Source of the DNA: Chitinophagaceae bacterium
GTDB taxonomy: Bacteria > Bacteroidota > Bacteroidia > Chitinophagales > Chitinophagaceae
Assembly: GCA_003168265.1 (NCBI GenBank)
Contig: PMSV01000024.1
Coordinates: 1 to 64,000 of the forward strand
Reading direction: 5' to 3'
Length of the DNA: 64,000 nucleotides
Shown here one piece after another: positions 25,061 through 34,037 of the stretch. A model generated the notes under the pieces. It made no database searches. It saw nothing but the letters and a program-made list of their open reading frames with translations, and was not told the DNA's origin. Position 1 is the stretch's first letter. Each line of letters begins with the position of its first letter. The translations under genes were made by a program, and so were the position numbers.

Positions 25061-26089
25061 ATGAAGTATACATTTTTATTCTCCTTCTTGTTTTATAGTT
25101 TATCCTCTTTTGCACAAGACATGGACAATCCGGGAACCTATATGACGACTTTCTCGAAAACCATGGATGCAATGAACGCTAAATATATGGCGTATACAAG
25201 CGCCGCTGCCCATGGCCACCGAGCCCGGAAAGTGGAGAAGCTGAGGCAAGAAGTGCTTGACAATATCACGGATTGTCGTTATAAGATGACCGATTTGCCT
25301 ATGTACAAGGGAGATAATACGTTGCGGCAGGCGGGCATCGATTATATCAAGCTGCTTTATATCATCTTTAATCAGGATTATAAGAAGATCGTCGATGTGG
25401 AAGAGCTCGCCGAGCAGTCGGTGGATGAGATGCAGATTTACCTGCTTTTGCATGAAAAGGTGAGTCAGAAGCTGGCCGGAGGCTGGGCAGACCTCGACAA
25501 TGTATCAAAGTCCTTTGCCGATAAATATCATGTGACGCTTACACACCAGGAGACCCCGCTTGGACAAAAACTGGAGACTGCAGACAAGCTGGATAAGCAT
25601 TCCAATGCAGTCTACCTCGCTTTCTTCAAATGCAACTGGGAGGACAATCAAATGGTGAAGGCAATGAATGATAAGAAGGTCAACGATATTGAGCAGGCCC
25701 GCAGCGCACTGGCTAGTTACGCCGCCCAGGACCTGAAATCCCTCGATACGCTAAAGCCTTTCGAAGGTGATGCCACTCTCATTTTATCCTGTCGCAGAGC
25801 GCTACAATTCTACCAGCAGGAAGCCGATAAGGATATACCTAAAATGATTGATTTTTATTTAAAGGAGGAAGAATTCGAAAAGCTCAAAAACAACTTCGAC
25901 GTAAAGGGCAATAACCGCACTAAAGATGATGTTGATGCCTATAATAAAGCATTAAACGAATTCAATGCATCGGTGAAAGTGTTCAACCAGACCAACCAAA
26001 AAGTGAATGCGGCAAGAAGCCTGGCAGTGAACGACTTCAATGATACCGAGAAAAAATTTTCGGACGAACATATGCCTCATTATCGATAG
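25061..26089 (+). CDS. Secreted helical protein of unknown function (LIC11966-like)
   Basis: A 342-residue protein with a signal peptide (MKYTFLFSFLFYSLSSFAQ) and an almost entirely helical, charged mature part. It resembles proteins annotated as LIC11966 family surface proteins in Bacteroidota, but I am not certain of that assignment. Features include YMTTFSKTMDAMNAKYMAYTS near the N-terminus and NQKVNAARSLAVNDFNDTEKKF at the C-terminus, which suggests an antiparallel helical bundle. It directly follows prc and may be a substrate or a cofactor of the protease (inference from spacing). Confidence 0.6.
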   Translation: MKYTFLFSFLFYSLSSFAQDMDNPGTYMTTFSKTMDAMNAKYMAYTSAAAHGHRARKVEKLRQEVLDNITDCRYKMTDLPMYKGDNTLRQAGIDYIKLLYIIFNQDYKKIVDVEELAEQSVDEMQIYLLLHEKVSQKLAGGWADLDNVSKSFADKYHVTLTHQETPLGQKLETADKLDKHSNAVYLAFFKCNWEDNQMVKAMNDKKVNDIEQARSALASYAAQDLKSLDTLKPFEGDATLILSCRRALQFYQQEADKDIPKMIDFYLKEEEFEKLKNNFDVKGNNRTKDDVDAYNKALNEFNASVKVFNQTNQKVNAARSLAVNDFNDTEKKFSDEHMPHYR

Positions 26090-26115
26090 AGGGGGTTGGG
26101 CCTTTGAATTCTAAC

Positions 26116-27300
26116 TCACAAATACCTAACCCATTCTTTCTCCGGATGAGCAGACTTGAATTTTGAATAAGCCTTGCATACAGGGTATAGCAGGATAACG
26201 ATAATGATCCAGAGCAGGTAGAGCTGAGGGATGTTCAATCCTCCGCCTTTTTCAGGATGACCCATTTCAAACCCGGTGAAATGGAGATCGGACCAGCGAT
26301 AGCCCTGAACGAAAAACAAACCGATCGCGAAGAAATGTATGACGAACCAATGCAGGAGCCAAAAAAAGAGGGGGACCTTGCCATAGACCTTTATGATATC
26401 CGTAATCCAGTTCGTCCATCTTTCGAATAGGGAAATGAACAGGATCGAGATCCCAACCGTCATCAGAATGAATAAAAGCGATGGCGGATATTTGGTCGTA
26501 TTGATAAATGAGAGAATGGTAAATATCCCGTTTTTTTTAACCGCCCATTTGAACGGATCCCCATATATATTGATCGCCCTGATGATCCCAAAGACCATTA
26601 GCGCAGCAAGACCGATTCTTGCAAACAGGATTTTCCTTTTTTCTACCGGATACCTGAAAAAAGCGCCGAAAGCATATCCAAGAAGCATAACTCCAAGCCA
26701 GGGAATAATGGGATAGGTCGTTACGAATAACCTGTCGGCAGAGAGTTGAAAACCGCCCTGGTTCATGAAAATGGTAAAGAGTACTTGCTCCCAGGAACCC
26801 TCAGGAAGTTTTACATTATCGAACAAATTGTGCCCAAACAGGATCACGAGCCCGATAATGCCAATGATTTTCACTGGTAATTTCAGAAGCAGGGCCAGCC
26901 CGATGAAACCAAAGCCGATCGCAGCGATAACCTGTGAAAACAGGACCCCAAAATGGATGTCAAAAAATATAGCGAAATTATTTATCGTGAAATTTACAAA
27001 TACCAGCCATAGGCCGCGTTTCAATAAAAAGCCGCGCGCTTTGGCGATATCCTGATCCCTGCTCATTGAAAGAAAGGCAGAGGTTCCCGATAGAAAAACA
27101 AAGGTGGGAGCGCACAAATGAGTGATCCAGCGGGTAAGAAAAAGCCCGATGGTTGTCGTTTGCAGGTTTGTGGGATTCGTTGTGATGGTTGTGTTCCCGG
27201 TCAGATCACGTACATGATCAATTGCCATGATGACCATAACCAGTCCCCGGACAATATCAATGGATTGGATCCTTTCTTTTAGGCTTGGCTGCATTGGCAT
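26116..27300 (-). CDS. DUF1624 / heparan-alpha-glucosaminide acetyltransferase-like membrane protein
   Basis: A 394-residue multi-pass membrane protein beginning at ATG 27300 (MPMQPSLKERIQSIDIVRG); an alternative upstream start at 27348 adds 16 residues. The opening S-I-D-I-V-R-G-L-V-M-V-I-M-A-I-D-H-V-R-D is the diagnostic motif of the DUF1624/YeiB-like acyltransferase superfamily, with the His of DHVRD as a likely catalytic residue. About 10 hydrophobic helices follow. Human HGSNAT transfers acetyl groups across the lysosomal membrane; bacterial members probably acylate envelope sugars. No polysaccharide gene is adjacent. Confidence 0.8.
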   Translation of the reverse strand: MPMQPSLKERIQSIDIVRGLVMVIMAIDHVRDLTGNTTITTNPTNLQTTTIGLFLTRWITHLCAPTFVFLSGTSAFLSMSRDQDIAKARGFLLKRGLWLVFVNFTINNFAIFFDIHFGVLFSQVIAAIGFGFIGLALLLKLPVKIIGIIGLVILFGHNLFDNVKLPEGSWEQVLFTIFMNQGGFQLSADRLFVTTYPIIPWLGVMLLGYAFGAFFRYPVEKRKILFARIGLAALMVFGIIRAINIYGDPFKWAVKKNGIFTILSFINTTKYPPSLLFILMTVGISILFISLFERWTNWITDIIKVYGKVPLFFWLLHWFVIHFFAIGLFFVQGYRWSDLHFTGFEMGHPEKGGGLNIPQLYLLWIIIVILLYPVCKAYSKFKSAHPEKEWVRYL

Positions 27301-27389
27301 TGCCTTTTTTAAATTCGCAAGTAGGATAGTACAATATAAGAAAATCAACCCTTATCAAACTTACCGTCTATACAGATTTTATTTCCTGA

Positions 27390-28451
27390 TCATTTAGCTC
27401 TCAGGTACTGTTCCGGCCAATCCACATCCACATTGAATTCCCTGGCAGCATGGAGGGCAAAATAGGGATCCCTTAAAAATGCTCTTGCCAGGATGATCAG
27501 GTCGGCATCTCCGGCTTTAAGGATCTGTTCAGCCTGCTCTGCACTGGTGATCAGACCTACTGCTCCTGTAGGGATTGAAGCGCCATGTTTTATGGCTTTT
27601 GCAAAGGGAACCTGGTAACCTGGTTCAAGGGGAATCCTCACTTTAGAAATATTGCCCCCGGAGGAACAATCTACCAGGTCAACTCCAATTTCCTTTAGTT
27701 TGACTGAAAGCCCGACAGAATCCTCCACAGACCAGCCGTCCTCCACCCAATCAGTAGCAGAGATCCTGACGAAAATCGGGAATTCGGAAGGCCAAATCTC
27801 TTTCACGGCATTGACAATTTCAGTCAAAAACCTGATCCTGTTTTCAAAGCTGCCACCATAATCATCATTGCGCTGATTGCTGAGTGGAGAAAGAAATTCA
27901 TGGACCAGGTAACCATGGGCGGCATGGATCTCGATGAGCCTGAACCCAGCCTGCAAGGCGCGAACCGCCGCCTTCTTGAAATCGGAAATAACGGATTGGA
28001 TATCCGACACCGTTAATTCCCGTGGAATCGGTGCGCCCTCATTAAAGGCAATCGGGCTGGGGGCCAGGATTTCCCAACCACCTTCGGATCTGCTCAGGTA
28101 TTTACCAGCTTTCCAGGGTACTCCACAACTGGCCTTTCTTCCTGCATGTGCCAATTGAATGCCTGGCACCGAACCATGCCCAAGGATAAAAGATGTGATT
28201 CTTTTGAATGGTGCAATATGCTCATTCTTCCATATCCCCAGGTCAGAAGGACTGATGCGTCCTTGCGGAGAAACAGCCGTTGCCTCTGTAATGATCAGGC
28301 CGGCTCCCCCAATGGCCCGGCTGCCCAGATGGACTAGATGCCAATCATTAGCAAATCCATCCTCTGAGGAATATTGACACATAGGAGAAACGACAATCCT
28401 GTTTTTCAGATTAATGGAACGAAAACTAATCGGAGTAAATAAGTTAGACAT
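27390..28451 (-). CDS. namA: NADPH dehydrogenase, old yellow enzyme family (YqjM-like)
   Basis: A 353-residue FMN-dependent ene-reductase of the thermophilic-like OYE class. Typical features: LFTPISFRSINLKNRIVVSPMCQYSS with the redox-tuning Cys25, HLVHLGSRAIGG with the A-loop, the His pair in EIHAAHGYLVHEFLSP that binds the substrate carbonyl, and ...DLIILARAFLRDPY at the C-terminus. It reduces activated C=C bonds of enones and other electrophiles, probably in detoxification. Length agrees with the family (about 340). No operon partner. Confidence 0.9.
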   Translation of the reverse strand: MSNLFTPISFRSINLKNRIVVSPMCQYSSEDGFANDWHLVHLGSRAIGGAGLIITEATAVSPQGRISPSDLGIWKNEHIAPFKRITSFILGHGSVPGIQLAHAGRKASCGVPWKAGKYLSRSEGGWEILAPSPIAFNEGAPIPRELTVSDIQSVISDFKKAAVRALQAGFRLIEIHAAHGYLVHEFLSPLSNQRNDDYGGSFENRIRFLTEIVNAVKEIWPSEFPIFVRISATDWVEDGWSVEDSVGLSVKLKEIGVDLVDCSSGGNISKVRIPLEPGYQVPFAKAIKHGASIPTGAVGLITSAEQAEQILKAGDADLIILARAFLRDPYFALHAAREFNVDVDWPEQYLRAK

Positions 28452-28648
28452 ATTAATGTTTAGACTACAAATTTATCGGGAAAGGAAATAATTCTTATTA
28501 GGTAAGATGGTTTGGAGCAATGGGTCCGGGAATCACTGCAAAAGGGGAGGTTAAAACCCAGCTTCAGTTATATCAGAAACAGTACGCACAACAATGGCTA
28601 ATCTTTTAGTATTGAATTTTAGGGCAGAAGACCCGGTAGGAGATTCAA
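28452..28648. other. Intergenic region, nothing recognised
   Basis: Short frames on both strands have no family resemblance; no terminator or repeat stands out. Confidence 0.3.
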
Positions 28649-29221
28649 TTATTTATAATAAGCACTCTTTTCAATTTCCTCATAAACCCTATCAGGAACA
28701 AGGTAGCGTATGGAGAGCCCTTTCTTAACGGTTTCCCGGATATATGTTGAGGAGATCCCGATAATGGGCGCGTTCATAAAGATCACCTTTGAACCTTCCC
28801 CGACCCTGGTTTTTGAATTTCCCAACCTTCTATATACATATATGATATGATTCTTTAATATATATTCAGGATTCTTCCATTTCGATAAATTAGAATAGCT
28901 ATCACCTCCCATGATGATGGAGAATTTATTGTCGGGATATTTTTCTTTGAGGTAGGCAAGGGTATCCACAGTATAGGATGGCCTGGGCAGCTTAAACTCT
29001 ATATCTACGGCCCGCATATTTTTATCTCCTTCGATCGCCAGTTGAACGAGATAAAAACGATTGTATTCATTGAGCAGGCTTCCCGATGGTTTCAGTGGAT
29101 TTTGAGGAGAGACGACAAACCAAACCTGCCTGAGTTCGCTTTGCTGTATCATGAAGTTGGCGATGATCAGATGCCCATGATGAATGGGATTGAAAGAGCC
29201 AAAATAGAGTCCGATTTCCAT
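28649..29221 (-). CDS. nadD: Nicotinate-nucleotide adenylyltransferase
   Basis: A 190-residue nucleotidyltransferase of the NadD family that makes deamido-NAD from nicotinate mononucleotide and ATP. The N-terminal GSFNPIHHGHL (8-18) is the HxGH-type signature, SIIMGGDSYSNLSKWKNPEYIL is the substrate-binding stretch, and ISSTYIRETVKKG is the C-terminal ISSTxIR motif. It is the second gene of an operon with feoA, 8 nt apart. Quinolinate synthase (nadA) lies 3 kb away on the same strand, so two NAD-synthesis steps are encoded in this window. Confidence 0.96.
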   Translation of the reverse strand: MEIGLYFGSFNPIHHGHLIIANFMIQQSELRQVWFVVSPQNPLKPSGSLLNEYNRFYLVQLAIEGDKNMRAVDIEFKLPRPSYTVDTLAYLKEKYPDNKFSIIMGGDSYSNLSKWKNPEYILKNHIIYVYRRLGNSKTRVGEGSKVIFMNAPIIGISSTYIRETVKKGLSIRYLVPDRVYEEIEKSAYYK

Positions 29222-29229
29222 TGCTGTAT

Positions 29230-29457
29230 TCAGATAATTTCCTCCACCAGGATGGTATCCGCTTCATCAAGCCTCAGGCTCAAATTATAACCTGCCACCG
29301 TGATGGAAATTGGATCTCCCAGGGGAGCTTTTTTATCTACCCGTATGGTTTCTCCAGGCAAGCAACCCATTTCCATGAGTTTCAGATAGATATCATCTTT
29401 TTCAAAGGAATGAATGACCGCTTTGGTTCCTATGGCTAGCTGGGATAATCGCTTCAT
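29230..29457 (-). CDS. feoA: FeoA-domain protein (ferrous iron transport)
   Basis: A 75-residue SH3-like FeoA protein: MKRLSQLAIGTKAVIHSFE, then LKLMEMGCLPGETIRVDKKA, ITVAGYNLSLRLDEADTILVE. FeoA assists FeoB GTP-dependent Fe(II) import. It is separated from feoB by about 7 kb here and shares a transcript with nadD, an unusual pairing. A TAAATTTG -7 box (reverse strand, 29474-29481) lies about 17 nt before its start. Confidence 0.92.
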   Translation of the reverse strand: MKRLSQLAIGTKAVIHSFEKDDIYLKLMEMGCLPGETIRVDKKAPLGDPISITVAGYNLSLRLDEADTILVEEII

Positions 29458-29473
29458 TGCTAAAGAATAAAAA

Positions 29474-29481
29474 CAAATTTA
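29474..29481 (-). promoter_or_regulatory. -7 promoter element of feoA-nadD
   Basis: TAAATTTG on the reverse strand matches the Bacteroidota -7 consensus TAnnTTTG and sits 16 nt before the feoA start. No good -33 TTTG was found at the standard distance. Confidence 0.5.
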
Positions 29482-29516
29482 ACTTTACAATTTCAATAAA
29501 ATTTCCATTTACTTAA

Positions 29517-29951
29517 ATGCCTCAAAGAAAATCCAGGGTTTTCTTTCATTTTGAAAAGCCATTCCCTCCCATGAGGGATCGGATAAAGCTGCGTTTATTT
29601 ATCGAGAAGATATTGATGGATAATAAAAAGGCAATTTTCCGCCTCGATTATGTCTTTTGCTCTGATTCCTATCTTCTTAATATCAACCGAAAGTTTCTAT
29701 GCCATGATTATTTTACCGATATAATCAGCTTTGATCTCTCAGAAGGGCAGGAACTCCTGGGTGAAATCTATATAAGCATTGACCGGGTGAGAGAAAATTC
29801 AAAAGAATACGAAACATCTGTTAAAAATGAGATACATAGGGTCGTTTTTCATGGCGCGCTTCATTTGTGCGGATATAAAGACAAGAAGATGGCTGATAAA
29901 TTAGAAATGTCCAGGCTGGAGGATTATTATTTAAAACGGTACTTTAAATAA
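29517..29951 (+). CDS. ybeY: Endoribonuclease YbeY, 16S rRNA 3'-end maturation
   Basis: A 144-residue member of the YbeY metal-dependent RNase family, which acts in 16S rRNA maturation and ribosome quality control. The core is TDIISFDLSEG...LLGEIYIS (about 67-87), and the metal motif is HGALHLCGYKDKK, with His112 and His116. In most bacteria the third ligand is the His of GYDH; here the sequence is GYKDK, with Asp122 in that position, a variant I associate with Bacteroidota. It is divergent from feoA and ends immediately before two parS-like palindromes and mnmG. Confidence 0.92.
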   Translation: MPQRKSRVFFHFEKPFPPMRDRIKLRLFIEKILMDNKKAIFRLDYVFCSDSYLLNINRKFLCHDYFTDIISFDLSEGQELLGEIYISIDRVRENSKEYETSVKNEIHRVVFHGALHLCGYKDKKMADKLEMSRLEDYYLKRYFK

Positions 29952-29967
29952 TGTTCCACATGGAACA
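29952..29967. promoter_or_regulatory. parS-like palindrome 1
   Basis: TGTTCCACATGGAACA is a perfect palindrome one base from the ParB-binding consensus TGTTCCACGTGGAACA. It begins directly after the ybeY stop codon. parS sites cluster near replication origins and often lie near gidA/mnmG. Confidence 0.75.
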
Positions 29968-29981
29968 TTGCCGACCTAAAT

Positions 29982-29997
29982 TGTTCCCCGTGGAACA
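29982..29997. promoter_or_regulatory. parS-like palindrome 2
   Basis: TGTTCCCCGTGGAACA matches the ParB site with one mismatch. It is exactly 30 bp from the first copy (start to start), close to three helical turns, so ParB dimers would sit on the same face. Confidence 0.75.
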
Positions 29998-30032
29998 TTT
30001 TCCCAATTCTTAAGCATCTTTTTAATTCCATG

Positions 30033-30040
30033 TAAATTTG
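30033..30040 (+). promoter_or_regulatory. -7 promoter element immediately before mnmG
   Basis: TAAATTTG ends only 4 nt before the mnmG ATG (30045). If used, transcription would begin at or next to the start codon, giving a leaderless or near-leaderless mRNA. Confidence 0.5.
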
Positions 30041-30044
30041 CAGC

Positions 30045-31907
30045 ATGTTTTCTGAATATGATATCATCGTGGCAGGGGCAGGGCATGCAGGATGTGAGGC
30101 TGCAGCAGCAGCAGCAAATCTCGGCTCTAAAGTCCTCCTCGTAACTATGAATTTGCAAACTATTGCCCAAATGAGTTGCAACCCTGCAATGGGAGGAATC
30201 GCTAAGGGGCAAATTGTCAGAGAAATTGATGCTCTGGGCGGATATTCTGGTATTGTCTCTGACCTAAGTATGGTCCAGTTTCGGATGTTGAACAGATCCA
30301 AGGGGCCTGCGATGTGGAGCCCCAGATCACAGAATGACAGAATGTTATTTGCACAAACCTGGCGCAACATGCTTGAACAGACCAAAAACCTCGATTTCTA
30401 TCAGGATACGGTGAGAGGTTTGCTTATAAAAGGAAATAGGATAGCTGGTATAGTCACAAATCTTGGGCATGAGATACATGGCAAAGCAGTAGTTCTTACA
30501 AATGGCACTTTTTTAAATGGGGTAATCCATATTGGCGAGAAACAATTTGCCGGCGGAAGGGTATCTGAAAAAGCCGCTACCGGGATAACCGAACAATTGA
30601 TAGCTCTCGGTTTTGAAAGCAATCGACTTAAGACCGGCACGCCTCCCCGCGTAGATGGCAGATCATTGGATTACAGCAAGATGGATGAACAAAAAGGGGA
30701 TGAGGAAATCTCCGGATTTTCTTATCTGGATACAAAGAAACCTTTAAAGCAAAAAAGCTGCTGGATCACTTATACCAATACCAAGGTCCACGAAATACTC
30801 AAAACAGGGTTTGACCGTAGTCCGATGTTTACAGGAAGGATTGGAGGCGTGGGTCCACGATATTGCCCTAGTATTGAGGATAAAATAAACCGATTTTCAG
30901 AAAGAGATCGCCATCAATTATTTGTTGAACCAGAGGGATGGGATACCGTTGAAATATATGTCAATGGCTTTTCAACTTCTTTACCAGAGGAAGTTCAATA
31001 CGATGCCCTTCGTACAGTACCGGGATTTGAGAATGTAAAATTTTTCCGTCCCGGTTATGCTATAGAGTATGACTATTTTCCTCCAACTCAGCTTCATTCT
31101 TCCTTAGAAACAAAACTAATTGATAATCTGTACTTTGCGGGTCAAATCAACGGCACGACCGGCTATGAGGAAGCGGCTTGCCAGGGACTCATCGCAGGAA
31201 TCAATGCCCATCTCAAGACCTCTGAACAAGCACCCTTTACCCTTAAGAGAAGCGAAGCCTATATTGGGGTTCTTATCGACGATCTGATAAACAAAGGCAC
31301 AGAGGAGCCCTATCGGATGTTTACTTCCAGAGCAGAGTTTCGTACCCTTTTGCGTCAGGACAATGCCGATCTGCGTCTTACAGAAATGAGTTATAAAATG
31401 GGGTTGGCAAGCCAGGAAAGAATGGAATTGGTAAAAGAAAAATCAAACCAAACCGCTGAAATAATACAAATTCTCCGGGAAGTCTCCCTGGATAATTCTG
31501 AAGCGGATCCCTATCTTCTCTCACTTGGTTCTGCACCCCTCTCACAAAAACAAAAAGCATTACAGATCTTACTCAGACCGGAGGCGGACCTGCTCACAAT
31601 GGCCCGCCGGATACCTAAAATTGGAGATAAAATATTAACCTACAAGCCCGACTCTATTCAGCAGGCAGAAATACAGATCAAGTATGAAATCTACATCCAA
31701 AAAGAGAAAGAATTAGTATCCAGAATGAACGATTTGGAGAACCTCAATATTCCCCGAAATTTCGATTACGGAAAAGTTTCAGCCCTTTCTTCTGAAGCCT
31801 TACAGAAATTTAAGAAAATACAACCTGAAACCCTGGGACAGGCAAGCCGGATAAGTGGAGTAAATCCTACCGATGTCCAGATCCTCATGGTATATATGGG
31901 GCGATGA
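30045..31907 (+). CDS. mnmG: tRNA uridine-5-carboxymethylaminomethyl modification enzyme MnmG (GidA)
   Basis: A 620-residue FAD protein that with MnmE installs the cmnm5 group on wobble U34 of several tRNAs. The N-terminal dinucleotide motif GAGHAGCEAA (about 11-20), the long CNPAMGGIAKGQIVREIDALGG block, RTGTPPR-like LKTGTPPRVDGRSLDYSKM, and the GQINGTTGYEEAACQGLIAGINA block are all present, plus the C-terminal helical domain for MnmE and tRNA. Length is normal. The gene lies next to two parS-like sites, as often seen close to an origin. Confidence 0.97.
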   Translation: MFSEYDIIVAGAGHAGCEAAAAAANLGSKVLLVTMNLQTIAQMSCNPAMGGIAKGQIVREIDALGGYSGIVSDLSMVQFRMLNRSKGPAMWSPRSQNDRMLFAQTWRNMLEQTKNLDFYQDTVRGLLIKGNRIAGIVTNLGHEIHGKAVVLTNGTFLNGVIHIGEKQFAGGRVSEKAATGITEQLIALGFESNRLKTGTPPRVDGRSLDYSKMDEQKGDEEISGFSYLDTKKPLKQKSCWITYTNTKVHEILKTGFDRSPMFTGRIGGVGPRYCPSIEDKINRFSERDRHQLFVEPEGWDTVEIYVNGFSTSLPEEVQYDALRTVPGFENVKFFRPGYAIEYDYFPPTQLHSSLETKLIDNLYFAGQINGTTGYEEAACQGLIAGINAHLKTSEQAPFTLKRSEAYIGVLIDDLINKGTEEPYRMFTSRAEFRTLLRQDNADLRLTEMSYKMGLASQERMELVKEKSNQTAEIIQILREVSLDNSEADPYLLSLGSAPLSQKQKALQILLRPEADLLTMARRIPKIGDKILTYKPDSIQQAEIQIKYEIYIQKEKELVSRMNDLENLNIPRNFDYGKVSALSSEALQKFKKIQPETLGQASRISGVNPTDVQILMVYMGR

Positions 31908-31911
31908 ATTT

Positions 31912-32910
31912 TTATTTGCTTATTTGTAGCATTCTTTCAATCGGCTTCCTTGCTCTTATCATCAATTCCGGATCCATAGTCAATTCCGGTAATTCATATT
32001 TCATGCAGGTATAGAGCTTTTCAAGCGTGTTCAGCTTCATATGCGGGCAATCATTGCATGCACAGTTATTGTTTGGGGGAGCAGGAATAAAAGCCTTTCC
32101 CGGAGATGCCAATTCCATTTGATGTAATATCCCCGTTTCCGTCGCCACTATATATTCTTCGGCATCATCGCTTATGGTGTAATTCAAAAGCCCGGTTGTT
32201 GAACCGATATAGTCGGCAATTTTCAATACAGCTTCCTCACATTCCGGATGGGCAATGAATTTTGCTTTCGGATGCCGAATTTTTAGTTTGGTAATCTTTT
32301 CCAGGCTGAATATTTCATGCACCATACAGGCTCCATTCCACAATACCATATCCCTTCCGGTCTTACTATTTAAATAGGCCCCCAGATTCCTATCCGGAGC
32401 GAAAATAATCTTCTTTTCTTTTGGAACACTTTCAATGATCTTTTGAGCATTGCTGGAGGTGCATATTATATCACTAAACGCCTTCACCTCAGCGGAACAA
32501 TTTATATATGAAATTATAACATGATCCGGGTGACTTTCCCTGAAGGCCTTGAATTCTTTTGCCGGTGCACTATCAGCAAGAGAACAGCCCGCTTTAAGGT
32601 CCGGAAGCAGGACTTTCTTGCCCGGATTCAGGATCTTCGCCGTCTCAGCCATAAAATGCACTCCGGCAAAAACTATAATATCAGCCTCCGTCTTCGCTGC
32701 TTCCTGTGCCAGACCCAAACTATCTCCAATGTAATCTGCTATATCCTGAATATCCGGCTCCTGGTAGTAATGGGCGAGAATAACCGCATTTTTTTCCTTT
32801 TTTATTCTTTCAATTTCATCAAACAGATCCAAAGAGGGATCCGGTTCCTGGTTCAGATGCCCGTATTTTATCAAATCCTCCACAAAAATCTCCCTGTTTA
32901 TATCTATCAT
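31912..32910 (-). CDS. nadA: Quinolinate synthase A
   Basis: A 332-residue NadA, which condenses iminoaspartate with dihydroxyacetone phosphate to quinolinate in NAD synthesis. Three conserved cysteines that bind a [4Fe-4S] cluster are visible: in [10 protein letters not shown], in [10 protein letters not shown] and in the C-terminal [14 protein letters not shown]. Substrate motifs [14 protein letters not shown] and HPECEEAV are also present. It is convergent with mnmG (4 nt apart) and divergent from the gene across the candidate origin. No nadB or nadC is adjacent. Confidence 0.96.
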   Translation of the reverse strand: MIDINREIFVEDLIKYGHLNQEPDPSLDLFDEIERIKKEKNAVILAHYYQEPDIQDIADYIGDSLGLAQEAAKTEADIIVFAGVHFMAETAKILNPGKKVLLPDLKAGCSLADSAPAKEFKAFRESHPDHVIISYINCSAEVKAFSDIICTSSNAQKIIESVPKEKKIIFAPDRNLGAYLNSKTGRDMVLWNGACMVHEIFSLEKITKLKIRHPKAKFIAHPECEEAVLKIADYIGSTTGLLNYTISDDAEEYIVATETGILHQMELASPGKAFIPAPPNNNCACNDCPHMKLNTLEKLYTCMKYELPELTMDPELMIRARKPIERMLQISK

Positions 32911-33308
32911 AATAATCTATATAATTTCTTTTATAAAAGTACCTATTGTTATTATATATGTAGAAACGTGAAAAAGAAAAATGGCCGACTATTGTTTAAT
33001 TCAAAACAAGGGTTTATCCACAGGTAATTCATATACAATTAACAGTGCCGAATGAGTATTGTTAAGCATTTTACCAAAGTTTTAAACCTAGGTGCATTAA
33101 GAAGCGTGCGGATATCTTTTTTTTAATACCCTGTGATTATTTCCTGTAAAAATCATGGGTTTTCAATACTCCTGTTATTTTATGATTGCAGGAAGCCTAG
33201 TTATGAAAATTTTTTTCACGAAAAAAGGAAAAGAAATCCCAGATATCCACGAGGTTTGCTAGTTATCCAGATGCTATTTGTGATAAAAAATTTATCTAAA
33301 TTTAAAGA
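32911..33308. other. AT-rich divergent intergenic region, candidate oriC
   Basis: This 398-nt gap lies between nadA (minus) and an unknown membrane gene (plus). It contains a perfect DnaA box TTATCCACA (33014-33022), near matches TTATCCAGA (33263-33271) and ATATCCACG (33243-33251), a possible reverse-strand ATATCCGCA near 33107-33115, and AT-rich runs such as GATATCTTTTTTTT at 33111 and GATAAAAAATTTATC at 33282. parS-like sites and mnmG are 3 kb away. The collection fits a replication origin, but dnaA is not in the window. Confidence 0.4.
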
Positions 33309-34037
33309 ATGAAGGTTAACTTTTCCCTCTCTTATTTTATCGCGTTCTTTTCGTTAGTCTTCCTCATCCAGGAATTGCATGACTGGGCGCATGTCCTTGC
33401 GGCTAATTGGATTTGCGGTTGTTTTGGAACCAAGGGATTCGACGACTGGACTTTCTGCGATCATTGCGAGGTATCTGGAAATATCCTTTCCGTGGTTTGG
33501 CTTGCCGGTCCCATAATAACTTATATATTGGTATGGGTAGCATGGTCGATGATGAGCCGCTCCCAAAACCAGAATACCAGGTCGTTCGGTTTTTCATTAT
33601 TGTTTGCAGCCAATCCCTTTGCAAATTTATTTGCCGCCTTTGGAGGAGGCGGGGATATCACATTGAGCCTACGCATGATGCTGCAGAATCCTGATAATTC
33701 CAATCATATTTTTGTCGCCCTTTTGTCCTTGATGCTGGTCTTGTTCTTAACCGTTCCGCCCATTTTCAGGTCACTCAGCTTGCTTAAAGGAAGGCCCGAA
33801 AAATGGATTATAATTGCCGGATTTTTGATCATTCCCAACCTGGTTAAATTGCTGGTGGTTGATAACACATTAAATTATCTCCTGAAAAGCGGTTTTTTTG
33901 ACGAGGAAGTATTTCTTGGGGCACCTTTACTGGTTTTAATCTGGTTCTTCAGTGTTACGATAATGGTAATGATCAATCATAACAGCCTTCTAAATTTTAT
34001 CAGGAAAAAGGAGAAAAGGACTACACTAAGGGTATAG
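33309..34037 (+). CDS. Membrane protein with HDxxH motif, putative M50-like metalloprotease
   Basis: A 242-residue protein with about six hydrophobic helices. The first helix contains LIQELHDWAHVLAA: His24 and His28 in an HDxxH arrangement, resembling the zinc motif HExxH of site-2 proteases, with Asp in the Glu position and a Glu22 just before. A downstream helix has AANPFANLFAAFGGGGD, reminiscent of the NPxxD zinc-ligand motif in that family. A Cys-rich loop (WICGCFGTKGFDDWTFCDHC) lies between. Activity is inferred only; the motifs could be structural. The last 12 nt overlap the convergent glycosyltransferase gene. Confidence 0.6.
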   Translation: MKVNFSLSYFIAFFSLVFLIQELHDWAHVLAANWICGCFGTKGFDDWTFCDHCEVSGNILSVVWLAGPIITYILVWVAWSMMSRSQNQNTRSFGFSLLFAANPFANLFAAFGGGGDITLSLRMMLQNPDNSNHIFVALLSLMLVLFLTVPPIFRSLSLLKGRPEKWIIIAGFLIIPNLVKLLVVDNTLNYLLKSGFFDEEVFLGAPLLVLIWFFSVTIMVMINHNSLLNFIRKKEKRTTLRV

